A model generated the notes under the pieces. The model was not told the origin of the DNA, searched no databases, and saw only the letters and a program-made list of their open reading frames with translations. Made by a program: the position numbers and the translations under genes. Source: Lachnospiraceae bacterium (lineage in GTDB: Bacteria; Bacillota; Clostridia; Lachnospirales; Lachnospiraceae). From it: DNA of 47,369 nucleotides. Below are positions 16,616-25,934 of the stretch, piece by piece. Within the stretch, counting starts at the first letter, position 1. Each line of letters opens with the position of its first letter. The stretch is taken from the NCBI GenBank assembly GCA_024693845.1, contig JAILKJ010000038.1, positions 1 to 47,369 of the forward strand, in the 5' to 3' direction.

Positions 16616-18474
16616 GTATGGATGACAATATCTTTCAGGGCAGGGTTCGTCTGCTCTGGGAGAAAATGAAGGAGGAAAACCTGGATGCCTATCTGATCCC
16701 CATGGGAGACTATCACGGATCGGAATACATCAGTGAGCACTTCGGGCTTATCGCTTACTATTCGGGCTTTACCGGATCGGCGGGAACCCTTCTTGTTACA
16801 AATGAAGCCGGCGCAATGCAGGCGTATCTTTGGACCGACGGAAGGTACTTCCTGCAGGCAGGCAGCCAGCTGGAAGGTACCGGCATCCTCCTTATGAAGC
16901 AGGGAGAAAAGGGTGTGCCAACCGTTGGTGAAAAGTTAGCAGATGCTAACATTGGAGACGGACCGGAGCTTCACCTGGGCTTTGACGGTAAGGTGGTCAT
17001 CGCTTCCTATGCCGAAAAGCTGCGAAAAGAGATCGAAAAAAAGAGAAAGGTCCTCTTTTCTTCGGACAGGGACCTTGCAGGAGAGCTTTGGCAGCAGGAT
17101 AGTTCGGACAAGCGTCCTCTCCTTCCCGCCGGCGCCATCTGGGAACTGCCGGTGGAATATACGGGGCTTTCAAGGAAGGATAAGCTGACGGTTCTTCGTG
17201 AAAAAATGTCCGGAGAGGGTGCTTCCTGTATGGTCTTTGCCATGCTGGATGAGATCGCCTATCTTTTAAACCTTCGGGGAAGCGACGTTGCTTATAATCC
17301 GGTGTTTCTTGCATTCCTGATCGTGTATGAAAAAGGCCTTACCCTCTATGTGAATGCAAAGGAGCTTCCGGAATGCTTAACGAAAGATGAAGAGATCAGG
17401 GTTAAGCCCTATGAGAGCTTTTATCCCGATCTGAAAAAAGATCTGAGCGGAGAAAAGGTCTGGTTTGATGAGGACGGTGTATCCTTCCTGGCAGCGGGGC
17501 TTATAGAGGGATCGACACAAGACTGTATCAAAAAGCCCTCTCCCGTGATCCTGCAAAAGGCAGTTAAAACCCGGCAGGAGATCGAAGGAGAAAAGCTTGC
17601 CCATATCAAAGACGGCGTTGCCGTAACAAAGTGGATCTGTGCTCTGAAAAAGCTGGAAAGGGAAGCGGAAGAAGGAAAACAGATCGTCAGCTTAACGGAA
17701 CTCGGTGCGGCCGGGCAGCTGGAAGAACTTCGCAAGGAAGGTGAGCATTACCTCGGACAGAGCTTTGCTCCCATCATTGCCTTTGGCGCCAACGGAGCCA
17801 TCGTGCATTATGAACCGGAGCCGGAAACCGAGGCCGGGATCATGTTTGGCAGGGGGGAATATCTTCTGGCGGATACCGGAGGCCATTATCTGGAGGGAAC
17901 CACGGATATCACCAGGACAGTTAGCCTCGGCAAACCGGATGAGGAGAAAAGAAAGCTTTACACGGCAGTGCTGCGGGGGCATTTACAGCTGCTGGATGCA
18001 CACTTTATAGAGGATGCGCCGGGAAGCAGTCTGGATCAGCTTGCCAGGGAGCCGCTGTACCGGCTGGGATATGATTACAGACACGGAACGGGCCACGGCG
18101 TCGGCTTTGTGCTCAATGTTCACGAGGGTCCCAATGCTTTCCGGATGAAGTATACCGCGCAAAACAAGATCCGCGAGAACATGGTCACTTCGGATGAGCC
18201 GGGTGTTTATCTGGAGGGGCGCTTCGGGATCCGTCTCGAGAGCCTGATCGTATCGGTATTTGAAAAAGAGTCGGAGTACGGCCGGTTTCTTGCCTTCCGT
18301 CCGCTGACCATGGTGCCCTTTGACAGAGACAGCATAGAAAGTGCATTTTTGTCGGAGGAAAATCTGGCGGTTTTAAACGAGTATCATGAAACGGTGTACA
18401 AAACCATCTCACCTTTCTTAAATGAAGAGGAAAGGGAGTGGCTTCGCCGGGAGACGGCACCCATCGAAAAATAA
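16612..18474 (+). CDS. Xaa-Pro aminopeptidase, M24 family, long form
   Basis: This 620-residue cytoplasmic metallopeptidase removes N-terminal residues that precede proline. Two creatinase-like N-terminal domains (about 1-165 and 165-315) precede the pita-bread catalytic domain. SGFTGSAGTLLVT and LWTDGRYF mark domain 1. In the catalytic part the dinuclear metal ligands are visible: Asp in LLADTGG, Asp in TTDITRT, His in GTGHGVG, Glu in TSDEPGVYLEG and Glu in GIRLESLI. The three-domain length of about 600 residues matches the long eukaryote-like aminopeptidase P form that is also common in Lachnospiraceae. ATG 16612 overlaps the malQ stop by 4 bases. Nothing appears broken or missing. Confidence 0.94.
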   Translation: MSMDDNIFQGRVRLLWEKMKEENLDAYLIPMGDYHGSEYISEHFGLIAYYSGFTGSAGTLLVTNEAGAMQAYLWTDGRYFLQAGSQLEGTGILLMKQGEKGVPTVGEKLADANIGDGPELHLGFDGKVVIASYAEKLRKEIEKKRKVLFSSDRDLAGELWQQDSSDKRPLLPAGAIWELPVEYTGLSRKDKLTVLREKMSGEGASCMVFAMLDEIAYLLNLRGSDVAYNPVFLAFLIVYEKGLTLYVNAKELPECLTKDEEIRVKPYESFYPDLKKDLSGEKVWFDEDGVSFLAAGLIEGSTQDCIKKPSPVILQKAVKTRQEIEGEKLAHIKDGVAVTKWICALKKLEREAEEGKQIVSLTELGAAGQLEELRKEGEHYLGQSFAPIIAFGANGAIVHYEPEPETEAGIMFGRGEYLLADTGGHYLEGTTDITRTVSLGKPDEEKRKLYTAVLRGHLQLLDAHFIEDAPGSSLDQLAREPLYRLGYDYRHGTGHGVGFVLNVHEGPNAFRMKYTAQNKIRENMVTSDEPGVYLEGRFGIRLESLIVSVFEKESEYGRFLAFRPLTMVPFDRDSIESAFLSEENLAVLNEYHETVYKTISPFLNEEEREWLRRETAPIEK

Positions 18475-18522
18475 CAGGGGAATAGAGAGATGCATATCCG
18501 GGGGAGAAAGGATGATGCATTA

Positions 18523-19221
18523 ATGAAACAGAATACGATATTGGTCGTGGATGATGATGAAGAGATCCGCGAGGTAGTCAACGTGCTCTTATCCAGTGAA
18601 GGATATCTGGTTACCTGTGTATCTGAGGGAGGCAAAGCCCTTTCCTATCTGGAAAAGGAGATCCCGGATCTGGTCATTTTGGATGTGATGATGCCGGATA
18701 TGGACGGCTACGAGGTATGCCGCAGGATCCGCGAAAAATCCCACATGCCCATATTATTCCTTACTGCCAAGAGCCGGGAAAAAGACCTGGTCAGGGGTTA
18801 TATGGCGGGAGGAGACGACTATCTGCAGAAGCCCTTTTCCTATACGGAGCTCATAGCCCGGGTGGGGGCTCTTTTGCGTAGATACAAGGAGTACGGTTCC
18901 GTGCCGCAGCAGCAGGATGATAAGATCATCGAGCTGGGACAGATTCGGATCAATACCGACAGACTGACCGTAACCCGTGGCGGAGAAGTGATCGATCTAA
19001 CCAACACAGAATACGGGATCCTGGTGCTTCTGGCAAAAAACCGGGGAAAGATCTTTTCCCTGCAGGAGATCTATGAAGAAGTGTGGGGGGATGTTTTTCT
19101 CCATACCACGGGAAACACTGTGATGGTACATATCAAAAACCTTCGTGAGAAGCTCAAGGGAGACGATCAGGACAGCGAACTGATCCGAAACAGATGGGGC
19201 AAGGGTTACTATATTGACTGA
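18523..19221 (+). CDS. OmpR-family response regulator
   Basis: This is a 232-residue two-domain DNA-binding regulator if it starts at ATG 18523 (MKQNTILVVDDDEE), which has AAAGGA 10 bases upstream. An in-frame ATG at 18490 has a good AGGGGA site and would add 11 residues, so the start is not certain. The receiver domain (1-120) has the acidic pair DDDEE, phospho-acceptor Asp54 in VILDVMMPDMDGYEV, Thr in LFLTAKS and Lys in LQKPFSYTEL. The C-terminal winged helix (about 135-232) has TNTEYGILVLLAKNRGKIFS and the GNTVMVHIKNLREKL recognition region. The gene overlaps the sensor kinase by 8 bases, forming a clear two-component pair. The target genes are unknown. Confidence 0.93.
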   Translation: MKQNTILVVDDDEEIREVVNVLLSSEGYLVTCVSEGGKALSYLEKEIPDLVILDVMMPDMDGYEVCRRIREKSHMPILFLTAKSREKDLVRGYMAGGDDYLQKPFSYTELIARVGALLRRYKEYGSVPQQQDDKIIELGQIRINTDRLTVTRGGEVIDLTNTEYGILVLLAKNRGKIFSLQEIYEEVWGDVFLHTTGNTVMVHIKNLREKLKGDDQDSELIRNRWGKGYYID

Positions 19222-20569
19222 GAATAAAGGACAAAAAAAGAATATCCTTCGATCAAAGACCTGGAAGAGGATGCTTGTCGTATCGGCAGCTTCTGCCGTA
19301 GTAGCTGCTATCCTGGCCTATGCGTTCTTTCTTTTGTGTACGGACATTTATAACAATACCGAAAAATACCAGCAGAGGATCATTGCCAGCGTGCAGGCCA
19401 GCAGCAGGGTTTTACAGGCCTATGTGGATAAGAACGATGTCAACTACGCGGATCATGAGAAGATCCGGAATTGGCAGAAGGAGACGGGGAATACCATCTT
19501 TTTCTACGGAAGTAAGGAAGAGCTGGACAAGAGGATCCGCGAGGATGAGGAGTATACCAATACCGAGAGCAGACGGTTGTGGAGAATGCGGCATGCCGTA
19601 GCGATCCGGTTTGCCGATGAAACGATCTATGTTTATCTGGATAACCGGAAGCAGCGGATACTCCGGGGATTGAACACCCTTATTACCATTGCAATGGTGG
19701 GGATCGTATACTCCTTTACGATGCTTGTTTTCATGCGCCGCGATGTGGCGTATATGATGTACCTCTGTGATGAGCTGGAGCTGATGCGGGGCGGTGATCT
19801 GACCCGTTCCATTGCCATTAAAAAGAGCCATGAGCTCGGAGATATCGGTTCGGAGATAGATGCTCTCAGACAGGACTTCGCGGGCCTGATCAAGAAAGAG
19901 CAGGAGGCAGTAACGGCCAATCATGATCTGGTGGCTTCCATATCCCATGACCTTAGGACACCTCTGACAAGGCTGATCGGTTATCTGGAGATCATCAAAC
20001 TGAAAAAATACGAGGGAAACGATCAGTTGCAGGACTATGTGGATAAGGCAAGCAACAATGCATTTATCATAAAGGATGTAACGGACCAGCTGTTTCATTA
20101 TTTCACGGCCTTCAAGCATGAAGAGTTCGAACCAAGGCTGGAGGAGATCGAAGGCTCGAAGTATATAAAAGGGATCCTGGAGGAACAGATCGATTATCTG
20201 AGGAGCAGAGACTTTAAGGTGCTCTATACCCCTCCCGAAAGGCCCTTCATCATCCGTATCTACAAAGCGGAGTTTCCCAGGATCTTTTTCAATCTGTTCC
20301 AGAACATAGAGCGCTACGCTGACAGCAGTAAGCCGGTTGTAATAAAATGCACCCTGGAAAAGGATATGCTGATCCTGACCTTTGAGAATTCGATCCGCAG
20401 GGAAAGGGCAAATGTTGAAAGCACCAACCTGGGCCTGAAGATCGTAGCCAGAATCGTCAACATGCTGGACGGCAGCATGGAAACACAGATCAGGGATGAT
20501 ATTTACAGTACAAGAGTTTTTTTTCCGGTGCAGCTTAAGATGGACAGAGAAAGGGAGGATGTGCGATGA
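19214..20569 (+). CDS. Sensor histidine kinase
   Basis: This 451-residue membrane kinase is the partner of the upstream regulator. It begins at TTG 19214, overlapping the regulator by 8 bases, with GGGCAAGGG just upstream. Membrane segments lie near residues 20-42 and 154-174, enclosing an external sensor of about 110 residues; HAMP follows (about 175-228). The H-box [19 protein letters not shown] has His245. The ATPase domain keeps an N-box-like [10 protein letters not shown] and a [13 protein letters not shown]2-like region. However, the usual D-x-G-x-G box reads [12 protein letters not shown], so the first glycine box is degenerate, as in some VanS-like or LytS-like kinases. Its stop overlaps the glpK start (ATGA). 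The signal is unknown. Confidence 0.92.
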   Translation: MTENKGQKKNILRSKTWKRMLVVSAASAVVAAILAYAFFLLCTDIYNNTEKYQQRIIASVQASSRVLQAYVDKNDVNYADHEKIRNWQKETGNTIFFYGSKEELDKRIREDEEYTNTESRRLWRMRHAVAIRFADETIYVYLDNRKQRILRGLNTLITIAMVGIVYSFTMLVFMRRDVAYMMYLCDELELMRGGDLTRSIAIKKSHELGDIGSEIDALRQDFAGLIKKEQEAVTANHDLVASISHDLRTPLTRLIGYLEIIKLKKYEGNDQLQDYVDKASNNAFIIKDVTDQLFHYFTAFKHEEFEPRLEEIEGSKYIKGILEEQIDYLRSRDFKVLYTPPERPFIIRIYKAEFPRIFFNLFQNIERYADSSKPVVIKCTLEKDMLILTFENSIRRERANVESTNLGLKIVARIVNMLDGSMETQIRDDIYSTRVFFPVQLKMDREREDVR

Positions 20570-22086
20570 AGCAGTATATCATGTCTCTGGATCAGGGCAC
20601 AACGAGTTCGAGATGTATCATTTTTGACAAGCAGGGAAATATCCGCGCCAAAGCCCAGAAAGAATATACCCAGATCTATCCGAAGCCCGGCTGGGTGGAG
20701 CATAATCCGAAGGAGATCTGGTCTTCCCAGTATTCCGTGATGATGGAAGTGCTGACGCAGCTCTCCGAGGGTGAGGAGATCGCGGCCATCGGTATCACAA
20801 ATCAGAGAGAGACAACCATAGTCTGGGACCGCAACACCGGCGAGCCCATCAGTAACGCCATTTGCTGGCAATGCCGCAGAACGGCGGATGTAATAGATGA
20901 CCTTAGGAAAAATGATCCCGAACTTTGCGAACATATCCGTGAGGTGACCGGATTGTTACCCGACCCTTACTTTTCCGCCTCCAAGATCGCCTGGATCCTG
21001 GATCATGTGGAAGGGGCAAGAGAGCGCGCCCGGGCAGGGGAGCTTCTCTTCGGAACGGTGGACAGCTGGCTGATCTGGAATCTGACGGCAGGTAAGATCC
21101 ATGTAACGGATTATACGAATGCAAGCCGTACCATGTTGTTTGATATTCATAAGCTTACCTGGGACGAAAGGATCCTGTCATACTTTGACATTCCCGCATC
21201 CATGCTTCCCCAGGTCCGCCCTTCCAGCTGTATCTACGGCTATGCTAACTTCGGAACCCTGGGTAATAACATTCCCATCAGCGGTGCCGCAGGCGACCAG
21301 CAGGCGGCTCTCTTCGGTCAGTGCGCTTTTGAAAAAGGAGAGGCCAAAAACACCTACGGTACGGGATGCTTTTTGCTGATGAATACGGGCAGTGAATCGG
21401 TCAGCTCCAAGAACGGTCTTTTGACCACCATCGGAGCCGGATGTGAAAGTGCAGATAATCAGTCCGGGCCTGTGCAGTATGCCCTGGAGGGAAGCGTTTT
21501 CATTGCGGGTGCGGCGATCCAGTGGCTTCGCGACGGTATCCGTATCATTGAAAAAGCGCCGGAAACCCAGGCTATATGCGAGAGCGTGGAGGACACGGCA
21601 GGCGTCTATCTGGTTCCGGCCTTTTCCGGTCTGGGTGCACCCTATTGGAATCCCCATGCCAGAGGTATGATGGTGGGTCTGACGGGAGGTGTCACCCGGG
21701 AGCATATCATCCGGGCCACGCTGGAATCCATTGCCTATCAGACCATGGATGTACTGGAAGTGATGGAGAAGGAGGCAGGAGTGCCTATCCGGGAGTTGAA
21801 GGTGGACGGCGGTGCCAGCGCCAATGATTTTCTGATGCAATTCCAGTCGGATCTGCTGGGAGGCAATGTGCTTCGTCCGGTCTGTATTGAAACAACGGCT
21901 CTGGGAGCGGCCTATCTTGCCGGCCTTACCGTGGGCTATTGGAAGGATAAACAGGAGATCCGGGACAACTGGCTTCTGCAAAAGCAGTTCACCCCCCTGA
22001 TCGGCGATGACCTTCGAAGAGAAAGGATACAGGGTTGGAAGAAAGCGGTAGAGGCAACGCTCTTTTTCGCAGGGGAGAATGATTAA
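20566..22086 (+). CDS. glpK: Glycerol kinase
   Basis: This 506-residue FGGY-family kinase phosphorylates glycerol to glycerol 3-phosphate with ATP in the cytoplasm. The N-terminal phosphate loop [13 protein letters not shown] and [13 protein letters not shown] are diagnostic of glycerol kinases, as are [19 protein letters not shown] and WQCRRT. The C-terminal region has [20 protein letters not shown] and [16 protein letters not shown]. The length matches the family. Unusually it is joined by a 4-base overlap to a sensor kinase instead of lying with glpF or glpD. Glycerol 3-phosphate could feed phospholipid and polymer synthesis, including the glycerophosphotransferase-like proteins farther downstream (inference). 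The 3' end overlaps a convergent acetyltransferase gene by 4 bases. Confidence 0.97.
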   Translation: MKQYIMSLDQGTTSSRCIIFDKQGNIRAKAQKEYTQIYPKPGWVEHNPKEIWSSQYSVMMEVLTQLSEGEEIAAIGITNQRETTIVWDRNTGEPISNAICWQCRRTADVIDDLRKNDPELCEHIREVTGLLPDPYFSASKIAWILDHVEGARERARAGELLFGTVDSWLIWNLTAGKIHVTDYTNASRTMLFDIHKLTWDERILSYFDIPASMLPQVRPSSCIYGYANFGTLGNNIPISGAAGDQQAALFGQCAFEKGEAKNTYGTGCFLLMNTGSESVSSKNGLLTTIGAGCESADNQSGPVQYALEGSVFIAGAAIQWLRDGIRIIEKAPETQAICESVEDTAGVYLVPAFSGLGAPYWNPHARGMMVGLTGGVTREHIIRATLESIAYQTMDVLEVMEKEAGVPIRELKVDGGASANDFLMQFQSDLLGGNVLRPVCIETTALGAAYLAGLTVGYWKDKQEIRDNWLLQKQFTPLIGDDLRRERIQGWKKAVEATLFFAGEND

Positions 22087-22562
22087 AGCTCTTTTTCGTA
22101 GCAATACATATCCTGCTCATACATGTGGCATTCTCCCACTGTATGAAAACCGAAGACGGCATAGGAGCGGATCGCTTTTTCGTTGCATTTGTTCACCAGA
22201 AAGTGGATGCTCTTAAAGCCCCGCTGCTTCAGGACGGTCATGCCGTGCTGCAGCATCTGCCTTGCGATCCCGCGGTTCTGCATGGAGGGGAGCACCGCCA
22301 GTCTGGCCAGTTCTCCTCCCGGTTGCAGGTCGGCGCTCCAGCAGGTAAGGTTGTCCACATCTTCGTCCTCTTCTATGGAGATGGCCGCCACGATCCTGCC
22401 CTCATCCTCCATAACAAAGAGAGAATCCCGCTCAAGATCGAAGTCGATCGTTTCGTTTCCGGGATATTCGTCATTCCAGGGACAAAACTCCCTTCCGAGC
22501 TGCATTTTATAAAGAGCCAGGACCTCTTTTCTGTCCTCTTCCTTTGCCATTCTTATCATCAT
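22083..22562 (-). CDS. GNAT-family N-acetyltransferase
   Basis: This 159-residue protein is in the GNAT fold, transferring an acetyl group from acetyl-CoA to an amine on an unknown substrate. The acetyl-CoA loop is [20 protein letters not shown], followed by a [20 protein letters not shown] helix and strand with the Tyr general-acid position. The start is set at 22562 ([10 protein letters not shown]) because AAAAGGTG lies 8 bases upstream. A good promoter (TTGCTT, 17 bases, TATGAT) would also start transcription near 22590, downstream of the longer open frame beginning at 22625. It is one of two minus-strand genes in the window and runs into glpK tail to tail with a 4-base overlap of the stops. 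The substrate cannot be inferred. Confidence 0.9.
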   Translation of the reverse strand: MMIRMAKEEDRKEVLALYKMQLGREFCPWNDEYPGNETIDFDLERDSLFVMEDEGRIVAAISIEEDEDVDNLTCWSADLQPGGELARLAVLPSMQNRGIARQMLQHGMTVLKQRGFKSIHFLVNKCNEKAIRSYAVFGFHTVGECHMYEQDMYCYEKEL

Positions 22563-22596
22563 GATCGATTCACCTTTTCCTGTTGATAACGGAACT

Positions 22597-22625
22597 ATCA
22601 TAGCAAGACCGCCGGTTGAAAGCAA
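22597..22625 (-). promoter_or_regulatory. Promoter of the acetyltransferase gene
   Basis: On the minus strand TTGCTT (22625-22620) and TATGAT (22602-22597) are separated by exactly 17 bases. Transcription would start near 22590, about 28 bases ahead of the chosen ATG at 22562. Confidence 0.65.
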
Positions 22626-22668
22626 CCTTTAATAAATCTGAAAATCTATGAAAAAGTGCCCGCCAACC

Positions 22669-22698
22669 TTGCCAGTTTTCCAGGTAAAATGCTAAAAT
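22669..22698 (+). promoter_or_regulatory. Possible promoter ahead of the orphan 82-codon frame
   Basis: TTGCCA (22669-22674) and TAAAAT (22693-22698) are separated by 18 bases, with a predicted start near 22705. It lies between the divergent acetyltransferase promoter and the small frame at 22733. Confidence 0.4.
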
Positions 22699-22732
22699 TA
22701 TTCCGAACTTAGGCAACAAGGTTTCCCACGAT

Positions 22733-22981
22733 ATGCTGGAGCAGGCGGGTATGGGCGATACCTATCTCGAGCTGAAGGAAGACGGCACCGGAAAGCTGAA
22801 GCTGTTTGATTCCGAGCTTGATATCACCTGGAAAAACGGCATTGTGAGCATCGGCTATGACTGGATCGAGTATGTGGGCAAGGTGGCAGACGGTAAGGCT
22901 ATTTCCATCGGCACCGTAGATGTGGATCTTTCCGACGGCAGTGTGGGAAGTGATATTCTGGACAGTATTTCTTTTAAGTAA
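22733..22981 (+). pseudogene. Orphan 82-codon frame, probable remnant of a secreted/lipoprotein gene
   Basis: The frame encodes MLEQAGMGDTYLELKEDGTG, then KLKLFD, ITWKNG and GKVADGKAISIG-type strands. This beta-rich pattern (a Met-x-Gly-DTYLEL start, an ELKEDGTGKLKLFD strand pair, then TWKNG) is typical of repeated units in larger Lachnospiraceae lipoproteins. Here there is no signal peptide, lipobox or second unit, and the frame is closed upstream by TAA at 22685. I therefore read it as a decayed fragment, although a promoter-like pair at 22669-22698 and an AAGG 11 bases before the ATG leave open a small expressed cytoplasmic protein. It lies between the acetyltransferase gene and glgC and resembles neither. 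No exact family is recognised. Confidence 0.45.
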
Positions 22982-23083
22982 GGAGATTGGAATAGTGCAC
23001 AAAAACCAGGATGAAATTGACAGAATATTTAGACAATATGCTCATTAAAGTCGGTTTTTTTCGCGGCATTATGGTGAAAATCA
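22982..23083 (+). other. Non-coding gap before the glgC promoter
   Basis: About 100 AT-rich bases lie between the orphan frame and the glgC promoter. They hold a TTGACA hexamer near 23016 with no convincing -10 box at the right distance, and a run of seven T at 23055-23061 without a stem before it. I see no gene or RNA structure here. Confidence 0.4.
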
Positions 23084-23112
23084 TTCACTTTGCTTGATAT
23101 TTATGCTATAAT
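23084..23112 (+). promoter_or_regulatory. Promoter of the glgC-glgD operon
   Basis: TTCACT (23084-23089) and a consensus TATAAT (23107-23112) are separated by 17 bases. The predicted 5' leader of about 55 bases contains a possible weak stem, CGGT...ACCG (around 23122-23145), before the AAGGGG ribosome site. Confidence 0.68.
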
Positions 23113-23172
23113 TCGTGTAATCGGTGCAACTTTTCGAGTACCGAAATGAAAAAGTAGTAAGGGGTGACAAAC

Positions 23173-24450
23173 TTGAAGATCAAGAAAGAGATGATCGCCA
23201 TGCTTTTGGCTGGTGGTCAGGGTTCCAGACTTGGGGTATTGACGGCAAAAGTGGCAAAACCCGCAGTTTCTTTCGGCGGCAAATACCGAATCATTGATTT
23301 CCCGCTCTCCAACTGCATCAATTCGGGCGTGGATACGGTCGGTGTTTTGACCCAGTATCAGCCGCTTCGACTGAATACGCATATCGGTATCGGTATTCCG
23401 TGGGATCTGGACCGGAATGTGGGTGGTGTTTCCGTACTTCCTCCCTATGAGAAGAGTGAGGATACAGAGTGGTACACCGGTACGGCCAATGCCATTTATC
23501 AGAATATCGAATTCATGGATACCTATAATCCCGATTATGTGCTGATCCTTTCGGGTGATCACATTTACAAGATGGATTATGAGGTAATGCTGGATTATCA
23601 CAAGGCTAAGGGCGCAGAGGTGACCATCGCTGCCATGCCCGTTCCCATGGAAGAGGCCAAGCGCTTCGGTATCCTGGTTACGGATGATGATCGCAGGATC
23701 ACGGAATTCCAGGAGAAGCCCGAGCATCCCAACAGCAATCTGGCCAGCATGGGTATCTATATCTTCAACTGGAAGACGTTGAAGGAGTCCCTGATCGCCA
23801 ATGCATCGCAGTCGGGACTTGATTTCGGCAAGCATGTCATTCCCTATTGTCATGAAAAGGGCTCACCGTGCTATGCGTATGAGTTCAACGGTTATTGGAA
23901 GGACGTGGGAACCCTCAATTCCTATTGGGAAGCCAATATGGAGCTGATCGATATCGTTCCCGAGTTCAACCTGTATGAGGAATATTGGAAGATCTATACC
24001 AAGTCCGATACCCTTCCTCCCCAGTACATCTCCGCCGAGTCCGAGATTGAGAAATGCATCATCGGCGAAGGTGCCCAGATCTATGGTAAGGTTTATAACT
24101 CCGTGATCGGCTGCGGTGTAACCATCGGTTCCGATACCATTGTCCGTGATTCCATCATCATGAATGAAGCGGATATCGGTAAGGGCTGTGAAGTGAACAA
24201 AGCCATCATCGCCGAGAATGCACAGATCGGTGACAATGTTAAGCTCGGAATCGGTGAAGAGGCCGAGAATGACAGCGCACCTCATATTTACAACCACGGT
24301 CTTGTAACAGTAGGTGAAAAGTCCGTGATCCCTTCCGGCGTCAGTGTAGGTAAGAATTCGGTTGTTTCCGGTATCACGGAAGTTTCCGATTACCCGGACG
24401 GTAATCTGCCCAGCGGCAAAACATTGATCAGGGAGGTGGCAGAGGTATGA
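23173..24450 (+). CDS. glgC: Glucose-1-phosphate adenylyltransferase, catalytic subunit
   Basis: This 425-residue enzyme makes ADP-glucose from glucose 1-phosphate and ATP, the committed step of glycogen synthesis. The start is TTG 23173 ([15 protein letters not shown]), 8 bases after AAGGGG; a GTG at 23164 overlaps that ribosome site and is less likely. The nucleotide-binding loop [15 protein letters not shown], the activator-site Lys in [27 protein letters not shown] and [20 protein letters not shown] are all present. They precede a C-terminal left-handed beta-helix with hexapeptide-type repeats (about 290-400). Its stop overlaps glgD by 4 bases. Allosteric control is expected for the family but not readable here. 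Confidence 0.96.
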   Translation: MKIKKEMIAMLLAGGQGSRLGVLTAKVAKPAVSFGGKYRIIDFPLSNCINSGVDTVGVLTQYQPLRLNTHIGIGIPWDLDRNVGGVSVLPPYEKSEDTEWYTGTANAIYQNIEFMDTYNPDYVLILSGDHIYKMDYEVMLDYHKAKGAEVTIAAMPVPMEEAKRFGILVTDDDRRITEFQEKPEHPNSNLASMGIYIFNWKTLKESLIANASQSGLDFGKHVIPYCHEKGSPCYAYEFNGYWKDVGTLNSYWEANMELIDIVPEFNLYEEYWKIYTKSDTLPPQYISAESEIEKCIIGEGAQIYGKVYNSVIGCGVTIGSDTIVRDSIIMNEADIGKGCEVNKAIIAENAQIGDNVKLGIGEEAENDSAPHIYNHGLVTVGEKSVIPSGVSVGKNSVVSGITEVSDYPDGNLPSGKTLIREVAEV

Positions 24451-25565
24451 GAGCAATCGGAATTATCTTAGCCGGCGGTAACAATCACAGAATGAGAGAG
24501 CTTTCCCAGAAGCGTGCCATTGCAGCTATGCCCATTGCGGGAAGCTACCGCAGTATTGATTTTGCATTATCCAACATGACCAATTCCCGGATCCAGAGGG
24601 TGGCCGTACTTTCCCAGTACAATGCCAAGAGCCTGAACGAGCATCTTTCCTCCTCTAAATGGTGGGACTTCGGTCGTAAGCAGGGAGGTCTTTCCGTATT
24701 CACTCCTACGGTGACCAACGAGAATAATTCCTGGTTCAGAGGAACCGCGGATGCCATTTATCAGAATCTGGATTTTCTGAAGGAATCCCATGAACCTTAT
24801 GTTGTTATCGCATCCGGTGACTGCATCTATAAGATGGATTACAACAAGGTGCTGGAGTATCATATCGCCAAGAAGGCTGATGTGACCGTTGTCTGCAAAG
24901 ACATGCCCGCCAGCGAGAACGTGGACCGCTATGGTGTTCTGAAGATGAACGAAGAAAGCCGTATCGAGGAGTTTGAGGAGAAGCCCATTGTGGCCAATTC
25001 CAATACGATCTCCTGCGGTATCTATGTGATCCGCCGTCGTCAGCTCATTGAGCTCATCGAGAGAGTGGCAGAGGACGGACAGTATGATTTCGTTAAGGAT
25101 ATCCTGATCCGTTATAAGAATATGAAGCGGATCTTCGGCTACAAGATCCAGGACTACTGGAAGAATATCGCTTCCGTAGAGGATTATTTCGCAGCCAATA
25201 TGGATTTCTTAAAGCCCGAGATCAGGGAATACTTCTTCAGGACTTATCCTGATATCTATTCTAAGGTAGATGATCTTCCTCCCGCAAAATACAATGTGGG
25301 TGCCCAGATCCGCAACAGCCTGATCTCCTCCGGCAGTATCGTGAACGGAACCGTTGAGAATTCCGTGGTATTCAAGGGAGCCTTCATCGGCAACAACTGT
25401 ACCATTAAGAATTCCATCATTCTTAACGATGTTTACATCGGTGACAATACCTACATCGAGAACTGCATCGTGGAAAGTCATGACACGATCCGCGCCAATT
25501 CCTACCACAAGGGCGAAGGAGAAGTTCGCATTGTCGTAGAGAAGAACGATAGATTTGTCATATAA
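24447..25565 (+). CDS. glgD: GlgD, partner subunit of glucose-1-phosphate adenylyltransferase
   Basis: This 372-residue GlgC paralogue is typical of Firmicutes, where it forms a more active complex with GlgC. The N-terminal loop reads [20 protein letters not shown], lacking the G-x-x-G-S-R-L and following Lys-Pro of the catalytic subunit, so it probably has little activity on its own. Conserved later segments are AALPI-like [30 protein letters not shown] and [18 protein letters not shown]. The C-terminal beta-helix follows (about 285-365, e.g. [19 protein letters not shown]). The start ATG overlaps the glgC stop (ATGA), which favours equal subunit synthesis. The operon ends at a strong hairpin at 25588-25625. 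Confidence 0.95.
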   Translation: MRAIGIILAGGNNHRMRELSQKRAIAAMPIAGSYRSIDFALSNMTNSRIQRVAVLSQYNAKSLNEHLSSSKWWDFGRKQGGLSVFTPTVTNENNSWFRGTADAIYQNLDFLKESHEPYVVIASGDCIYKMDYNKVLEYHIAKKADVTVVCKDMPASENVDRYGVLKMNEESRIEEFEEKPIVANSNTISCGIYVIRRRQLIELIERVAEDGQYDFVKDILIRYKNMKRIFGYKIQDYWKNIASVEDYFAANMDFLKPEIREYFFRTYPDIYSKVDDLPPAKYNVGAQIRNSLISSGSIVNGTVENSVVFKGAFIGNNCTIKNSIILNDVYIGDNTYIENCIVESHDTIRANSYHKGEGEVRIVVEKNDRFVI

Positions 25566-25587
25566 AGCTAACCAGGGGTGGTTACAG

Positions 25588-25625
25588 CAAAGGCCCCGTC
25601 CCGCGAAAGCGGGGCGGGGTCTTTG
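25588..25625. terminator. Bidirectional terminator between glgD and the minus-strand small gene
   Basis: The stem runs from 25588 to 25604 and from 25609 to 25625, closed by a GAAA tetraloop (25605-25608). It is a 17-pair, very GC-rich hairpin with two or three G-U wobbles. An A run before it and a CTTT after it let it act in both directions, serving glgD and the convergent gene at 25634-25870. Confidence 0.88.
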
Positions 25626-25633
25626 CGTTAAGA

Positions 25634-25870
25634 TCAGGGTTTCATTTCGTTTATCCAGGCCACGGCTTCGGCGATGCCTTCCCGGCTGAGCTCGAAGCGC
25701 CTGCTCTGTTTCAGGGATTCGTCCGTTGCGGCAAAGCCGTAGGGCTCGGGCCAGACCCATACCGTAAGTCCTCCGTCTTCGGAACGGAACAGATATCTTA
25801 TCCCGTTATCCGATCCCGGCAGATCCTTTTTCTTTACGTATCCCAGAGGGATTTGCGATACATCGGGCAT
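25634..25870 (-). CDS. Small conserved-looking hypothetical protein
   Basis: This is a 78-residue soluble protein with several Trp/Tyr/Phe residues (GLTVWVWPEPYGFAATDE) and a helical C-terminus ending in IAEAVAWINEMKP. I do not recognise a family. It is supported as a real gene by an ideal AAGGAG 7 bases before the ATG, a promoter with consensus spacing upstream (TTGATA, 17 bases, TATCAT), and a strong terminator just beyond its stop. There is no signal peptide or membrane segment. It is transcribed divergently from the LRR_5 surface-protein gene, with the two -35 boxes overlapping on opposite strands. The layout suggests shared or mutually exclusive control, but no function can be named. Confidence 0.78.
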   Translation of the reverse strand: MPDVSQIPLGYVKKKDLPGSDNGIRYLFRSEDGGLTVWVWPEPYGFAATDESLKQSRRFELSREGIAEAVAWINEMKP

Positions 25871-25905
25871 TTTAAGTCTCCTTTATGAATCGTAACATTA
25901 GTAAT

Positions 25906-25934
25906 ATGATAGCAAGGAAAACTCGTTGTATCAA
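25906..25934 (-). promoter_or_regulatory. Promoter of the minus-strand small gene
   Basis: On the minus strand TTGATA (25934-25929) and TATCAT (25911-25906) are separated by 17 bases. The -35 box shares bases with the plus-strand -35 box of the surface-protein gene. Confidence 0.65.
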
